A program made the translations under genes and the position numbers. A model generated the notes under the pieces. The model worked only from the letters and a program-made list of their open reading frames with translations, had not been told where the DNA came from and searched no databases. A stretch of 64,000 nucleotides of DNA from Streptomyces camelliae (lineage in GTDB: Bacteria > Actinomycetota > Actinomycetes > Streptomycetales > Streptomycetaceae). The first letter of the stretch is position 1. Every line of letters starts with the position of its first letter. Where the stretch lies: positions 7,750,001 through 7,814,000 of the forward strand of contig NZ_CP115300.1 of assembly GCF_027625935.1 (NCBI RefSeq), read 5' to 3'. Positions 23,907-34,798 of this stretch are shown here, one piece after another.

Positions 23907-24209
23907 GTGCAACTGACCCCGCACGAGCAAGAGAGGCTGCTCATCCACGTGGCGGCCGACGTCGCCGAGAAGCGCCGGGCCCGCGGGCTGAGGCTCAACC
24001 ACCCGGAGGCGGTCGCGCTCATCACGTCGCACATCCTCGAAGGCGCGCGTGACGGCCGTACGGTCGCCGAGCTGATGTCCTCCGGCCGCAAGCTGCTCAC
24101 CCGGGACGACGTCATGGAAGGCGTCCCCGAGATGATCCACGACGTCCAGGTGGAGGCCACCTTCCCGGACGGCACCAAGCTCGTCACCGTCCACGAACCG
24201 ATCATCTGA
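23907..24209 (+). CDS. ureA: Urease gamma subunit (100 aa)
   Basis: Small structural subunit of nickel urease, which hydrolyses urea to ammonia and carbamate. GTG 23907 ([27 protein letters not shown]) gives exactly the 100-residue family length; an in-frame GTG at 23895 is less likely. The [19 protein letters not shown] and [25 protein letters not shown] segments are diagnostic. First of six urease genes in the order ureABCFGD. Confidence 0.96.
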   Translation: MQLTPHEQERLLIHVAADVAEKRRARGLRLNHPEAVALITSHILEGARDGRTVAELMSSGRKLLTRDDVMEGVPEMIHDVQVEATFPDGTKLVTVHEPII

Positions 24210-24220
24210 CGGGGGCTGCC

Positions 24221-24532
24221 GTGATTCCCGGAGAGATCCTGTTCGCCGAGGGCCCGATCGTCTACAACGAGGGCCGTGAGGTCACCCGGCTGACCGTCCT
24301 CAACGCCGCCGACCGGCCCGTCCAGGTCGGCTCCCACTACCACTTCGCCGAGGCCAACCCCGGTCTGGAGTTCGACCGCGCCGCGGCGCGCGGCAAGCGG
24401 CTGAGCATCGCCGCCGGCACCGCCGTGCGCTTCGAGCCCGGCATCCCCGTCGACGTCGAACTCGTCCCCCTCACCGGCGCCCGGATCGTGCCGGGGCTGC
24501 GCGGGGAGACCGGAGGTGCCCTCGATGCCTGA
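24221..24532 (+). CDS. ureB: Urease beta subunit (103 aa)
   Basis: Starts GTG ([21 protein letters not shown]), 11 bp after ureA. The family stretch [25 protein letters not shown] and the GTAVRFEPG segment are present. It trims the trimer around UreC and helps place the mobile flap. Its stop overlaps the ureC start region by 8 bp. Confidence 0.96.
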   Translation: MIPGEILFAEGPIVYNEGREVTRLTVLNAADRPVQVGSHYHFAEANPGLEFDRAAARGKRLSIAAGTAVRFEPGIPVDVELVPLTGARIVPGLRGETGGALDA

Positions 24533-26246
24533 GCTCTCCCGCGGTGCCTACGCCGACCTGTTCGGCCCGACCACCGGTGACCGTATCCGGCTCGCCGACA
24601 CCGATCTGCTGATCGAGATCGAGGAGGACCGCTCCGGCGGACCCGGAATCTCCGGCGACGAGGCGGTCTTCGGCGGCGGCAAGGTCATCCGCGAGTCCAT
24701 GGGCCAGTCCCGCGCCACCCGCGCCGAGGGCACCCCCGACACCGTGCTCACCGGGGTCGTCATCGTCGACCACTGGGGCGTCGTCAAGGCCGATGTCGGC
24801 ATCCGCGACGGCCGGATCACCGCGATCGGCAAGGCGGGCAACCCCGACACCATGGACGGGGTGCACCCGGACCTGGTCATCGGCCCCGAGACCGAGATCA
24901 TCGCGGGCAACGGGCGGATCCTCACCGCCGGCGCCATCGACGCCCACGTCCACTTCATCTGCCCGCAGATCGCCGACGAGGCGCTGGCCTCCGGGATCAC
25001 CACCCTGGTCGGCGGCGGCACCGGCCCGGCCGAGGGCTCCAAGGCGACCACTGTCACGCCCGGACCCTGGCACCTCGCCCGGATGTTCGAGGCGATGGAG
25101 GCCTACCCGGTCAACGTCGGGTTCCTCGGCAAGGGCAACACCGTCTCGCACGAGGCGATGCTCTCCCAGATCCGCGGCGGCGCGGCCGGCCTGAAGCTGC
25201 ACGAGGACTGGGGCTCCACCCCGGCCGTCATCGACGCCGCGCTCACCGTGGCGGACCGCACCGGCATCCAGGTCGCCATCCACACGGACACGCTGAACGA
25301 GGCCGGCTTCGTCGGTGACACCCTCGCCGCGATCGCGGGCCGGGGCATCCACTCGTACCACACCGAGGGCGCCGGCGGCGGGCACGCACCGGACATCATG
25401 AGCGTGGTCTCGCAGCCCAACGTGCTGCCCAGCTCGACCAACCCGACCCGGCCGTTCACCGTCAACACCGCCGAGGAACACCTCGACATGCTGATGGTCT
25501 GCCACCACCTCAACCCCGCCGTCCCGGAGGACCTGGCGTTCGCCGAGTCCCGGATCCGGCCGTCCACCATCGGCGCGGAGGACATCCTCCACGACCTCGG
25601 CGCGATCTCGATCATCTCCTCCGACTCCCAGGCGATGGGCCGGGTGGGCGAGGTGATCCTGCGCACCTGGCAGACGGCCCATGTGATGAAGCGCAGGCGT
25701 GGGGCGCTTCCGGGTGACGGGCGCGCGGACAACCGCCGGGTACGGCGCTATGTCGCCAAGTACACGATCAACCCGGCGCTCGCCCAGGGCCTCGCCGCCG
25801 AGATCGGCTCCGTCGAGACCGGCAAGCTCGCCGACCTCGTGCTGTGGGAACCGGCGTTCTTCGGGGTCAAGCCGCATCTCGTCATCAAGGGCGGGCAGAT
25901 CGCGTACGCGCAGATGGGCGACGCCAACGCCTCCATCCCCACCCCGCAGCCGATCCTGCCCCGCCCGATGTACGGCGCGATCGGCCGCGCCCCCGCCGCC
26001 AACTCGGTCAATTTCGTGGCCCAGTTGGCGATCGAGGACGGCCTCCCGGAGCGGCTGCGGCTCGGCAAGCGCTTCGTGCCGATCGCGTCCACGCGCCAGG
26101 TCACCAAGGCCGACATGCGCGAGAACGACGCCCGGCCCGACGTCCGGATCGACCCCGACAGCTTCGCCGTGCACATCGACGGCGAACTGGTCGAGGCGAC
26201 ACCGGCCGCCGAACTGCCCATGGCCCAGCGTTACTTCCTCTTCTGA
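24525..26246 (+). CDS. ureC: Urease alpha subunit (573 aa)
   Basis: Catalytic subunit. All nickel-site and active-site residues are visible with a constant +7 offset to Klebsiella: His141 and His143 (DAHVHFICP), the carbamylated Lys224 (GLKLHEDWG), His253 (IHTDTLNE), His279 ([10 protein letters not shown]), the flap Cys326/His327 (MVCHHL) and Asp367 (SSDSQAMGR). ATG 24525 has GGAGG 8 bp upstream, better than GTG 24516. It overlaps ureB and, by ATGA, ureF. Needs UreDFG for nickel loading. Confidence 0.98.
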   Translation: MPELSRGAYADLFGPTTGDRIRLADTDLLIEIEEDRSGGPGISGDEAVFGGGKVIRESMGQSRATRAEGTPDTVLTGVVIVDHWGVVKADVGIRDGRITAIGKAGNPDTMDGVHPDLVIGPETEIIAGNGRILTAGAIDAHVHFICPQIADEALASGITTLVGGGTGPAEGSKATTVTPGPWHLARMFEAMEAYPVNVGFLGKGNTVSHEAMLSQIRGGAAGLKLHEDWGSTPAVIDAALTVADRTGIQVAIHTDTLNEAGFVGDTLAAIAGRGIHSYHTEGAGGGHAPDIMSVVSQPNVLPSSTNPTRPFTVNTAEEHLDMLMVCHHLNPAVPEDLAFAESRIRPSTIGAEDILHDLGAISIISSDSQAMGRVGEVILRTWQTAHVMKRRRGALPGDGRADNRRVRRYVAKYTINPALAQGLAAEIGSVETGKLADLVLWEPAFFGVKPHLVIKGGQIAYAQMGDANASIPTPQPILPRPMYGAIGRAPAANSVNFVAQLAIEDGLPERLRLGKRFVPIASTRQVTKADMRENDARPDVRIDPDSFAVHIDGELVEATPAAELPMAQRYFLF

Positions 26247-26920
26247 TGAGCAGGGCCGCACTGCTCGTCCTGGCCGACGGCCGCTTCCCCGCCGGAGGGC
26301 ACGCGCACTCCGGCGGGGCGGAGGCCGCCGTCAAGGCGGGCCGGATCACCTCCGCCGCGAGCCTGGAGGACTTCTGCCGGGGCCGGCTGCACACCGCCGG
26401 GCTGGTCGCGGCCGCGCTGGCGGCCGCCGCCGCACTCGGCACCGACCCCAGTGAGCTGGACGCGGCGGCGGACGCCCGCACCCCGTCCCCCGCCCTGCGC
26501 GCCGCTGCCCGCCGGCTCGGCCGGCAACTGCTGCGGGCCGCCCGGGCGAGCTGGCCGTCCCCCGAACTCGATGCGTTGGCACGGCAGTTCCCCAAGGGCG
26601 CCCACCAGCCGGTCGTGCTCGGACTCGCCGCACGGGCCGCCGGACTCGCCCCGCGGGACGCGGCCCACTGCGCGCTCTACGAGAGCGTCAGCGGACCGGC
26701 CACGGCCACGGTACGACTGCTCAGCCTGGACCCGTTCGACGCGACGGGCGTCCTGGCGAGGCTGGCCCCCGAGCTGGACCGGGTCGCCGACCGGGCGGTG
26801 GAGGCGGCGAGGAGGGTGACCGAGGAGGGAACCGACGCGCTGCCCGCCGCATCGGCACCGCTGCTGGAGGTGGGGGCGGAATGGCACGCCGGCTGGCCCG
26901 TCCGCCTCTTCGCTTCCTGA
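26246..26920 (+). CDS. ureF: Urease accessory protein UreF (224 aa)
   Basis: All-helical chaperone that bridges UreD and UreG on apo-urease. [24 protein letters not shown] at the N-terminus is the UreF signature, followed by helical repeats and the DPFDATGVLARLAPELDRV region. The ATG overlaps the ureC stop by one base. Actinobacterial UreF proteins are shorter than enterobacterial ones, which fits. Confidence 0.93.
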   Translation: MSRAALLVLADGRFPAGGHAHSGGAEAAVKAGRITSAASLEDFCRGRLHTAGLVAAALAAAAALGTDPSELDAAADARTPSPALRAAARRLGRQLLRAARASWPSPELDALARQFPKGAHQPVVLGLAARAAGLAPRDAAHCALYESVSGPATATVRLLSLDPFDATGVLARLAPELDRVADRAVEAARRVTEEGTDALPAASAPLLEVGAEWHAGWPVRLFAS

Positions 26921-26962
26921 CTTTCCCACCCGTACCAGGCACACGGAACAACGGAGCCGTAC

Positions 26963-27627
<665 letters not shown>

Positions 27628-27640
<13 letters not shown>

Positions 27641-28395
27641 CCGCCACCGGCGTCCGGGCGCACGCGCGGATCGTCGCCCGGCCCGACGGTCGCGGCGGCA
27701 CCGCGCTGCCCGTGCTGGACGGCGAGGGGCCACTGGCCCTGCGCCGCACCCGGGCCGCCGGCGGCGAGGCCAGGGTGCTGGTCGTCGGCGCGATGAGCGG
27801 CCCGCTCGGCGGCGACCGCCTCGCGCTCACGGCGAGCGTCGCGGAGGGCGCCCGGCTGCACGTCGGATCGGCCGCCGCCACCATCGCCCTGCCGGGCCAG
27901 ACCAAGGCCGAGGCCCGCTACGACGTCCGGCTCGACGTGGCCGACGACGCCGAACTGCGCTGGCTGCCCGAGCAGTTGATCTCGGCCGGCGGCAGCGACC
28001 TGTACGTCACCACCCACGCCGAACTCACCGCAGGCGCACGTCTGGTGCTGCGCGAGGAACAGGTGCTGGGCCGCTCCGGCGAAGAACCCGGTCGGCTCAC
28101 CAGCCGCCTGACGGTACGGATCGCGGGCCGGACGGTGCTGGACCAGGAGCTGGCCTGCGGACCCGGGGCGCCGGGCGGCTGGGACGGTCCGGCCGTGCTT
28201 GCGGGGCAGCGCGCGGTGGGGCAACTGGTCGTCGTACGGCCGGAGTTCGCGCAGGAACCGGTCCGGGCGCAGGCCTTGGGGGAGTGTGCCGCGCTGATAC
28301 CGCTGGCGGGCCCGGCAGCACTGCTCAGCGCGGTGGCCCCGGACGCCCTGCGCCTGCGACGACTCCTGGACGAGGCACTGGCCAGGTTCGACTGA
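27628..28395 (+). CDS. ureD: Urease accessory protein UreD (255 aa)
   Basis: Scaffold protein that recruits UreF and UreG and may channel nickel. GTG 27628 has GGGAG 11 bp upstream; a second GTG at 27637 overlaps the ureG stop as GTGA and may be the true start, three residues shorter. Family marks: [49 protein letters not shown], and the [20 protein letters not shown] strand. Last gene of the operon. Confidence 0.92.
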
Positions 28396-28538
28396 CAGTT
28401 CGCGGCTCGAACATGATCATCCGGTTATCGGATTGGTAAAGATGACCGACGCCCCCCTGTTCTCAGGCTGCTCACAGCCGAGAGGATCCCTCGAACTGAC
28501 CACTCGCAGTGATCCTGCATGTAGGGGGAGGGGCCCAC

Positions 28539-30137
28539 TTGAGGGACAACAGACCGAAGAGCCGCCTGCTGGCGCTCGGTTCGGCCGGAGCACTCGTCAC
28601 CGCCACCCTGATCGCCGGCGCCGTGTCCGCGCCCGCGGCCAGCGCCGCCGGCCGGCCCAGCCAGGACCGGGAGGCCAAGGGCGCCGCGATCGCCGCCGCC
28701 CGCGCGGCCGAGGCGGGCATCGACTGGCAGGACTGCCCGGCCGACTGGGGGCTGGAGAAGCCCATCCAGTGCGGCTGGGTCAGTGTGCCCGTCGACTACG
28801 CCCACCCGTACGGCAAGCAGATCAAGCTCGCCGTCGACCGCATCGGCAACACGGGGACCAAGGCCGAGCGCCAGGGCGCGCTCGTCTACAACCCGGGCGG
28901 CCCCGGCGGCTCGGGTATGCGGTTCCCGCGCCGCGTCACCACCAAGAACCCCTTGTGGGCGAACGTGGCCAAGGCCTACGACTTCGTCGGCTTCGACCCG
29001 CGCGGCGTCGGCCACTCCGCGCCCATCTCCTGCGAGGACCCGCAGGAGTTCGTCAAGGCGCCGAAGATGGATCCGGTGCCGGACTCCGAGGCGGACAAGC
29101 TGGCCCAGCGCAAGCTGGCCCGCCAGTACGCGGACGGCTGCCTGGAGCGCACCGGCCCTGCGATGCTCCAGCAGATGACCACGCCCAACACCGCCCGCGA
29201 CCTGGACGTCATCCGCGCGGCCCTGGGTGAGAAGAAGCTCAACTACCTCGGTGTCTCCTACGGCACCTACCTCGGCGCCGTCTACGGCACCCTCTTCCCG
29301 GGCCACCTGCGCCGCATGATCGTGGACAGCGTGGTCGACCCGGCCCGCGAGAACATCTGGTACCAGGCCAACCTGAACCAGGACATCGCCTTCGAGGGCC
29401 GCTGGAAGGACTGGGAGGACTGGATCGCCGCGAACGACGCCGCCTTCCACCTCGGCACCACCCGCGCCGCCGTCCAGGCCGAGTGGCTCCAGCTGCGCGC
29501 CACCGCCAAGAAGAGCCCCATCGGCGGGGTCGTCGGCCCGGCCGAGCTGATCTCCTTCTTCCAGAGCGCCCCGTACTACGACTCCTCGTGGGTGCCGGTC
29601 GCGACGGTGTTCAGCAAGTACGTCGCCGGTGACACCAAGGCACTGGTCGACGCGGCCGCCCCCGACCTGTCGAACACCGCGGGCAACATCTCCGCGGAGA
29701 ACAGCAACGCCGTCTACACGGCCGTCGAGTGCACCGACGCCAAGTGGCCCACCAGCTGGAAGAAGTGGGACCGGGACAACACCCGGCTGAACACGCAGTA
29801 CCCGTTCATGACCTGGGCCAACGCGTGGATGAACCTGCCGTGTGCCACCTGGCCGGTCAAGCAGCAGAACCCGGTCGACGTCACGACCCACAAGGGGCTG
29901 CCGCAGGTGCTGATCGTGCAGTCCACCCGGGACGCCGCCACCCCGTACGAGGGCGCCGTCACGCTGCACCGGCGCTTCGCGGGCTCCCGTCTGATCACCG
30001 AGAAGGACGCGGGCTCCCACGGTGTGACCAGCCTGGTCAACCCCTGCATCAACCAGCGTGTCGACGCCTACCTGATCGACGGCAAGCTGGACGGCGCGGA
30101 CGTGACCTGCGGCCCGCACGCCACGCCCAAGCCGTGA
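28539..30137 (+). CDS. Secreted tripeptidyl aminopeptidase, alpha/beta hydrolase (532 aa)
   Basis: Exported serine peptidase of the S33/Slp type that removes N-terminal tripeptides; Streptomyces Tap and SlpD/E are relatives. TTG 28539 is chosen from the strong GGGGGAGGGG ribosome site 5 bp upstream. Residues 1-38 are a signal peptide (LLALGSAGALVTATLIAG, cleavage near AASA-AG). Catalytic triad: Ser240 (GVSYGTYLG), Asp465 (STRDAATP) and His494 (AGSHGVTS), with the C-terminal TAP-like domain. The oxyanion motif NPGGPGGSG is present. Followed by a strong hairpin. Confidence 0.95.
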   Translation: MRDNRPKSRLLALGSAGALVTATLIAGAVSAPAASAAGRPSQDREAKGAAIAAARAAEAGIDWQDCPADWGLEKPIQCGWVSVPVDYAHPYGKQIKLAVDRIGNTGTKAERQGALVYNPGGPGGSGMRFPRRVTTKNPLWANVAKAYDFVGFDPRGVGHSAPISCEDPQEFVKAPKMDPVPDSEADKLAQRKLARQYADGCLERTGPAMLQQMTTPNTARDLDVIRAALGEKKLNYLGVSYGTYLGAVYGTLFPGHLRRMIVDSVVDPARENIWYQANLNQDIAFEGRWKDWEDWIAANDAAFHLGTTRAAVQAEWLQLRATAKKSPIGGVVGPAELISFFQSAPYYDSSWVPVATVFSKYVAGDTKALVDAAAPDLSNTAGNISAENSNAVYTAVECTDAKWPTSWKKWDRDNTRLNTQYPFMTWANAWMNLPCATWPVKQQNPVDVTTHKGLPQVLIVQSTRDAATPYEGAVTLHRRFAGSRLITEKDAGSHGVTSLVNPCINQRVDAYLIDGKLDGADVTCGPHATPKP

Positions 30138-30157
30138 CCGGTTCCGTACGGTGACCA

Positions 30158-30185
30158 GGGGCGGCCGGGATCTTCCGGCCGCCCC
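30158..30185. terminator. Hairpin terminator between convergent genes
   Basis: GGGGCGGCCGG pairs perfectly with CCGGCCGCCCC around a 6-base loop, 20 bp after the aminopeptidase stop and 18 bp before the end of the acyltransferase gene on the other strand. Works in either direction. Confidence 0.85.
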
Positions 30186-30203
30186 TCACTCGTGCAACGG
30201 CCG

Positions 30204-30929
30204 TCAACTGAGCGGCGCCCGCGGGAACTTGCGCCCCTTTCCGCCCGTCTCCGCGGTCTGCCGGACCTTGACGACGGCCGCGTACTCGTCGACGTACTCC
30301 TGCTCGGAGAGCGTCAGGATCGCGTACATGATCTCGTCGGTGACGGCCCGCAGGATCGCCTTCTGCTGTTCCATGCCGGCGTAGCGGGAGAAGTCGAGGG
30401 GCTTGCCGAAGCGGATGGTGACGGGGTGGACGTTCGGGATGACCTTGCCGGGCGGCTGGGCCTCGAACGTGCCGATCATCGCGCAGGGCACGACCGGCAC
30501 GCCGGCCGTCAGCGCCATCACGGCGACACCGACCTTGCCCTTGTACAGCCGCCCGTCGTGCGACCGCGTCCCCTCCGGGTAGATGCCGAGCAACTCGTCC
30601 TTGCCCAGCACCTTGAGCCCCTCGCGGATCGCCGCCTGGCCGGCCTCCTTGCCCGAGCGGTCCACCGGGATCTGGCCGGCGCTGCGGAAGAAGAACGCGG
30701 TCAGCCGGCCCTTGAGCCCCGGGCCGGTGAAGTACTCCGCCTTCGCCAGGAACGTGATCCGGCGCTTGAGGATCGCCGGCATCAGGAAGTGGTCGGAGAA
30801 GGACAGATGGTTCCCCGCGACGATGGCCGGGCCCGATGCCGGCACGTGCTCCAGGCCTTCGATGCGGGGCCGGAAGACCAGTCTCAGCAGGGGGCCCAGC
30901 AGCACGTACTTGAGCAGGTAGTAGAACAC
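30204..30929 (-). CDS. PlsC-family 1-acylglycerol-3-phosphate acyltransferase (241 aa)
   Basis: Membrane-associated acyltransferase of phospholipid synthesis. The catalytic NHLSFSDH (H-x4-D) near residue 40, the block FRSAGQIPVDRSG and the glycerol-phosphate binding GIYPEGTRSHDG are clear. The N-terminal helix MFYYLLKYVLLGPLLRL anchors it. Several paralogues exist in Streptomyces, so the exact acceptor (lysophosphatidic acid or another polyol phosphate) is not certain. Confidence 0.93.
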   Translation of the reverse strand: MFYYLLKYVLLGPLLRLVFRPRIEGLEHVPASGPAIVAGNHLSFSDHFLMPAILKRRITFLAKAEYFTGPGLKGRLTAFFFRSAGQIPVDRSGKEAGQAAIREGLKVLGKDELLGIYPEGTRSHDGRLYKGKVGVAVMALTAGVPVVPCAMIGTFEAQPPGKVIPNVHPVTIRFGKPLDFSRYAGMEQQKAILRAVTDEIMYAILTLSEQEYVDEYAAVVKVRQTAETGGKGRKFPRAPLS

Positions 30930-31015
30930 GGCTCGCCCCTCACTCCGCCAGGCGCAGTCATATGTGAGTCATACGTAACCGCCTCGCACCTCCCTCATGC
31001 CCGTCCGCGCGTCCG

Positions 31016-32245
31016 TCACAACCGCACGATGACCAGTGCCGTGTCGTCGGTGGCGCCCCCGGGCGGCAGCAGCTCCAGCAGAACGGCGTCCGCGAGACTC
31101 TCGGGGTCCTCCTCGCGGTGGCGTGCGAGGGAGTCGGCGAGGCGGGCCAGACCGGCGTCGATGTCCTCACCGCGACGCTCGACCAGGCCGTCGGTGTAGA
31201 GGACGAGGGTGGCGCCCTCGGCGAAGTCCGTCATGGCCTGGGGGCGGGGTATCGGGTCGGGGCAGGCGTCGAGCGGCGGGTCGGTGGCCTGGTCGAGGAA
31301 CTCCGTGCGGCCGTCGGGGTGGACGAGGACGGGCGGCGGATGTCCGGCGCTGCTGTAGCTGATCGTGTGGTCGTCGAAGTCGATGAACGTCGTGACGGCG
31401 GTGGCCGATTCGGCGCCGTCGACGACGCTCGCGTACCGCCCCAGGATGTTCAGGGCCTCGCCCGGCCCCATGGCCACCCGGGAGGCGGCGCTCAGCGCGC
31501 TGCGCAGCTGGCCCATGACCCCGGCGGCCGCCAGGCCGTGGCCGACCACGTCGCCCACGGACACCCCGATGCGGTTGCCGCCGACCAGGTCGACGAGGTC
31601 GTACCAGTCCCCGCACACGTTCAGCGCGCCGACCGCGGGCCGGTACCGCACGGCGACACGATGGTGGCCGACCTGCCGGCAGGCGGGCAGCATGGCCTCC
31701 TGCAGGGCGAGGGCCACCTCGCGCTCGCGGGCGTGGGCCCGGCGCAGCCGCTCGTTGAGCTCCTGCAGTTCGCGGGCGCGCGTGTACAGCTCGGCCTCCA
31801 GGACCCGGGTCCGGCCCCCGGTGGGACCGCCGCGGGCCCGGATCAGCTCGGTGACCTCCTCCACCCGGTGCACCAGCAGCCTCACCTTCCCCTCCGGGCC
31901 GAACACCGGGGCGTTGACCGGGCTCCAGTAGCGCTCCTCCCACTCCCCGGGCCGGTCGGGGTTCTCGACGTCGTAGCGCTGCAGGGCCATGGCGTCGCGC
32001 TCGCCGGTGGCCGCGACCCGCGTCAGCGAAGCGGCCAGATTGCGCATGCCCGACGCGCCGGGGTCGTTCGGATTGTCCGGGAAGACGTCGAAGAGATAGC
32101 GCCCCACCACCTGATCGCGGGTGCGCCGGGCCGCCTTCAGGAACTCCGTGTTGGCATCCGCGAAGACCAGACCGGGCGTCAGCAGCGCCACCATGCCCGG
32201 CAGCGCCTGGAACACTGCCGCGTAGTCGATGGCCGTGTCGTCCAT
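31016..32245 (-). CDS. PAS-SpoIIE protein phosphatase (409 aa)
   Basis: PP2C-type Ser/Thr phosphatase that probably dephosphorylates an anti-anti-sigma factor. A PAS domain (about 8-125, FQALPGMVALLTPGLVFADANTEF) senses a signal, a helix links it to the SpoIIE domain (190-409). The metal-binding residues are intact: GDWYDLVDL, GDVVGHGLAAA, YTDGLVERR and ATDDTALVIV. ATG 32245 was chosen over GTG 32254 at equal support. It lies 96 bp downstream of another, larger phosphatase and is probably part of the same unit. Confidence 0.92.
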   Translation of the reverse strand: MDDTAIDYAAVFQALPGMVALLTPGLVFADANTEFLKAARRTRDQVVGRYLFDVFPDNPNDPGASGMRNLAASLTRVAATGERDAMALQRYDVENPDRPGEWEERYWSPVNAPVFGPEGKVRLLVHRVEEVTELIRARGGPTGGRTRVLEAELYTRARELQELNERLRRAHAREREVALALQEAMLPACRQVGHHRVAVRYRPAVGALNVCGDWYDLVDLVGGNRIGVSVGDVVGHGLAAAGVMGQLRSALSAASRVAMGPGEALNILGRYASVVDGAESATAVTTFIDFDDHTISYSSAGHPPPVLVHPDGRTEFLDQATDPPLDACPDPIPRPQAMTDFAEGATLVLYTDGLVERRGEDIDAGLARLADSLARHREEDPESLADAVLLELLPPGGATDDTALVIVRL

Positions 32246-32341
32246 GGCTGCCACCCATCCGCCGGAATCACGCCGGTTCCCGCCGTCTTCCTCTGCCAGC
32301 CGTTGTTCTCTGTCATACGACGTCCCCGCGTGCCGCGCACG

Positions 32342-34798
32342 TCAGACCGGCGGCTCCGTCAGGGACTGCTCGGCCCAGATGACCTTTCCGCCGGGTACGA
32401 AGCGGGTTCCCCAGCGCTGGGAGAACTGGGAGACCAGCAGCAGCCCGCGGCCGCCCTCGTCCGTGACGCGCGGATGGCGCAGATGGGGCGCGGTGGCACT
32501 GCCGTCGCTGACCTCGCAGATCAGGGTCCGGTTCCTGATCAGCCGGAGCCGGATGGGGCCCTCGGCGTGCCGGATGGCGTTGGTGACCAGCTCGCTCACG
32601 ACCAGTTCGGTCGTGAACGCCAGTTCCTCCAGGCCCCACTCGTCCAGTTGCCGGGCGGCGTCCTTGCGGGCGTCGGAGACCGCGGCCGGGTCGGGGGGCA
32701 GCTCCCAGTCGGCGACCCGGTCCGTGCCGAGCAGCCTGGTGCGGGCCAGCAGGAGGGCCACGTCGTCGTGCGGCCGGGCCGGGACCAGGGCGTCGATCAC
32801 GGTCCGGCAGGCCTGATCGAGCGAGGAGCCGTACCGCTCCAGGGCGCGGCGCAGCCGGCCGCGGTCAGCGTCGGCCGTTCCGTTGTCGTACGCGTGGGCC
32901 AGCAGGCCGTCGGTGTGCAGGGCCAGCGTGCTGCCCTCGGCCAGGGACAGCTCGACCGCCTCGAAGGGGGCACCGCCCACCCCGAGCGGCGGCCCCTGCG
33001 GCAGATCGACGAAGCTGACGGCGCCGTCGGGCAGGACGACGGCGGGCGCCGGATGGCCTGCGGCGGCCATCGCGCACTGCCCGGCGACGGGGTCGTAGAC
33101 GACGTACAGACACCCCGAGCCCACCGACTCCGCGCCGCCGGCCGTCGTGTCCGCAAGCGGCAGGCCTTCCTCGTCGGCCGTGCGCGCCACCAGGTCGTCG
33201 AGATGGGCGAGGACCTCCTCGGGCGGCAGATCGAGCGCCGCGAGGGTGCGTACGGCGGTGCGCAGCCGCCCCATGGCCGCGGCGGCGTCGATCCCGTGCC
33301 CCGGCACCTCGCCCACGACGAGGGCGACGCGCGCACCGGACAGCGGGATCAGGTCGTACCAGTCGCCGCCGAGGCCGGTCAGCTCGTCGGCCGGCCGGTA
33401 GCAGGCGGCCACCTCCACCGCAGCCTGCTCGGGCAGTCGCTGCGGCAGCAGGCTGCGCTGCAGGACCAGGGCTGCGTCCCGTTCGCGGGTGTAGCGGCGG
33501 GCGTTGTCCACGCACACCGCCGCCCGGGACACCAGGTCCTCGGCGAGACTCAGGTCGTCCTCGTCGAACGGGTCCTGCCGGTGGCCCCGGAAGAAGGTCG
33601 TGACCCCCATCGTGACGCCCCGCGCGCTGACGGGCACGATCAGCACGCTGTGCAGGCCCAGGTCCAGGAAGGTCGCCGCCCGGCCGTCCGGGATGTCCGT
33701 GGCCCACTCCCTGGCCAGCGGATCGAGCCGTGCCTCGCGCCAGGAGCGGCCCGTGGTCAGACAGCGGATCGGGGGCGAGCCGGCGAAATAGGTGGCCACC
33801 TCGCCGATCCCGACGACGGACTCCGGGACCCCCGGGTTCACCGACTGTTGCCCGGCGCGCCGCAGCGGCACCCGGTCCGTGTCGCCCGGCTGCTCGGGCT
33901 CCGCGCCCCGCAGCACGGACTCCAGCAGGTCCACGCTGACGAAGTCGGCGAAGTCCTGCACGGCCACGTCGGCCAGTTCCTGCGCGGTGCGCACGATGTC
34001 CAGGCTGCGGCCGATCTGCTCGCCGGCCCGGTCGAGCAGGGCGAGGCGCTGCCGGGCCCGGTGCCGGTCGGTGATGTCGACGACGGTGTAGTACACGCCC
34101 ATCGGGTGGCCCTGGTCGTCGTCCAGGCGGGTGAACGACATCATGTGCGCCGTCTCCCGGTGCGGCGCGGACCGCACCTGGCCCACATGCTCGTACCCGA
34201 CCACCGGCCGGCCGGTCTCCAGCACGCGCCGCATCTGGGTCTCGATGCCGCCGAAGTCGATGCCCGGCTGGATCTCCGCCAGCCGCCGCCCCAGCCGCTC
34301 CCGCGGGGAGCCGCCGCCGTACCGCTCCAGGGCCGCGTTCGACCACACGCACCGCAGATCCGTGTCCACGATGGCGATGCCGACGGGGGAGTCGGTCACC
34401 ATCTGCTCCAGCACCGCACGGCTCATGTCCCAGCCGCGTGCCCCGGAGACGTCGGAGAGCAGAACCAGCCAGTGCGGCGCGCCGCCGGGTTCCATCGCGG
34501 GAGTGACCCGCACCATCACCCGGACCGGCTGCCCGTCCTTGCGCCGCGCGGTCAGCAGCCCCGCCCAGCCGCCGTCCCTGCGGCACCGCGCGGCCAGTTC
34601 GGGCACCCGCGTGGCGTCCTCGGCGGACAGCAGACCGGTCACCTCGGTGCCCACCACCTCGGCCGCCGGGTACGCCAGCAGCCGCTGGGCATCGCGGGTC
34701 CAACTCGTCACCACGCCCCGCGCGTCGAGCAGCAGGGGCGCGGCATCGGCCACGTCGAACCGCTGCCGGGCAGCGTCCCGCTTCTCGTGAGTGCCCAC
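32342..34798 (-). CDS. PAS-PAS-GAF-SpoIIE-HATPase signalling protein (818 aa)
   Basis: Multi-domain regulator that carries both an antagonist phosphatase and an anti-sigma-like kinase domain. Order: PAS (about 15-115), PAS (125-240, VLEQMVTDSPVGIAIVD), GAF (250-420), SpoIIE phosphatase (440-650) and a C-terminal HATPase_c_2 (680-815) with N box SELVTNAIRHAE. In the SpoIIE domain GDWYDLIPL and HDDVALLL are normal, but the usual GDV-x-GHG reads GEVPGHG, a metal-ligand Asp-to-Glu change. GTG 34798 has GAGAGG 6 bp upstream. Probably same operon as the next phosphatase. Confidence 0.9.
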   Translation of the reverse strand: MGTHEKRDAARQRFDVADAAPLLLDARGVVTSWTRDAQRLLAYPAAEVVGTEVTGLLSAEDATRVPELAARCRRDGGWAGLLTARRKDGQPVRVMVRVTPAMEPGGAPHWLVLLSDVSGARGWDMSRAVLEQMVTDSPVGIAIVDTDLRCVWSNAALERYGGGSPRERLGRRLAEIQPGIDFGGIETQMRRVLETGRPVVGYEHVGQVRSAPHRETAHMMSFTRLDDDQGHPMGVYYTVVDITDRHRARQRLALLDRAGEQIGRSLDIVRTAQELADVAVQDFADFVSVDLLESVLRGAEPEQPGDTDRVPLRRAGQQSVNPGVPESVVGIGEVATYFAGSPPIRCLTTGRSWREARLDPLAREWATDIPDGRAATFLDLGLHSVLIVPVSARGVTMGVTTFFRGHRQDPFDEDDLSLAEDLVSRAAVCVDNARRYTRERDAALVLQRSLLPQRLPEQAAVEVAACYRPADELTGLGGDWYDLIPLSGARVALVVGEVPGHGIDAAAAMGRLRTAVRTLAALDLPPEEVLAHLDDLVARTADEEGLPLADTTAGGAESVGSGCLYVVYDPVAGQCAMAAAGHPAPAVVLPDGAVSFVDLPQGPPLGVGGAPFEAVELSLAEGSTLALHTDGLLAHAYDNGTADADRGRLRRALERYGSSLDQACRTVIDALVPARPHDDVALLLARTRLLGTDRVADWELPPDPAAVSDARKDAARQLDEWGLEELAFTTELVVSELVTNAIRHAEGPIRLRLIRNRTLICEVSDGSATAPHLRHPRVTDEGGRGLLLVSQFSQRWGTRFVPGGKVIWAEQSLTEPPV

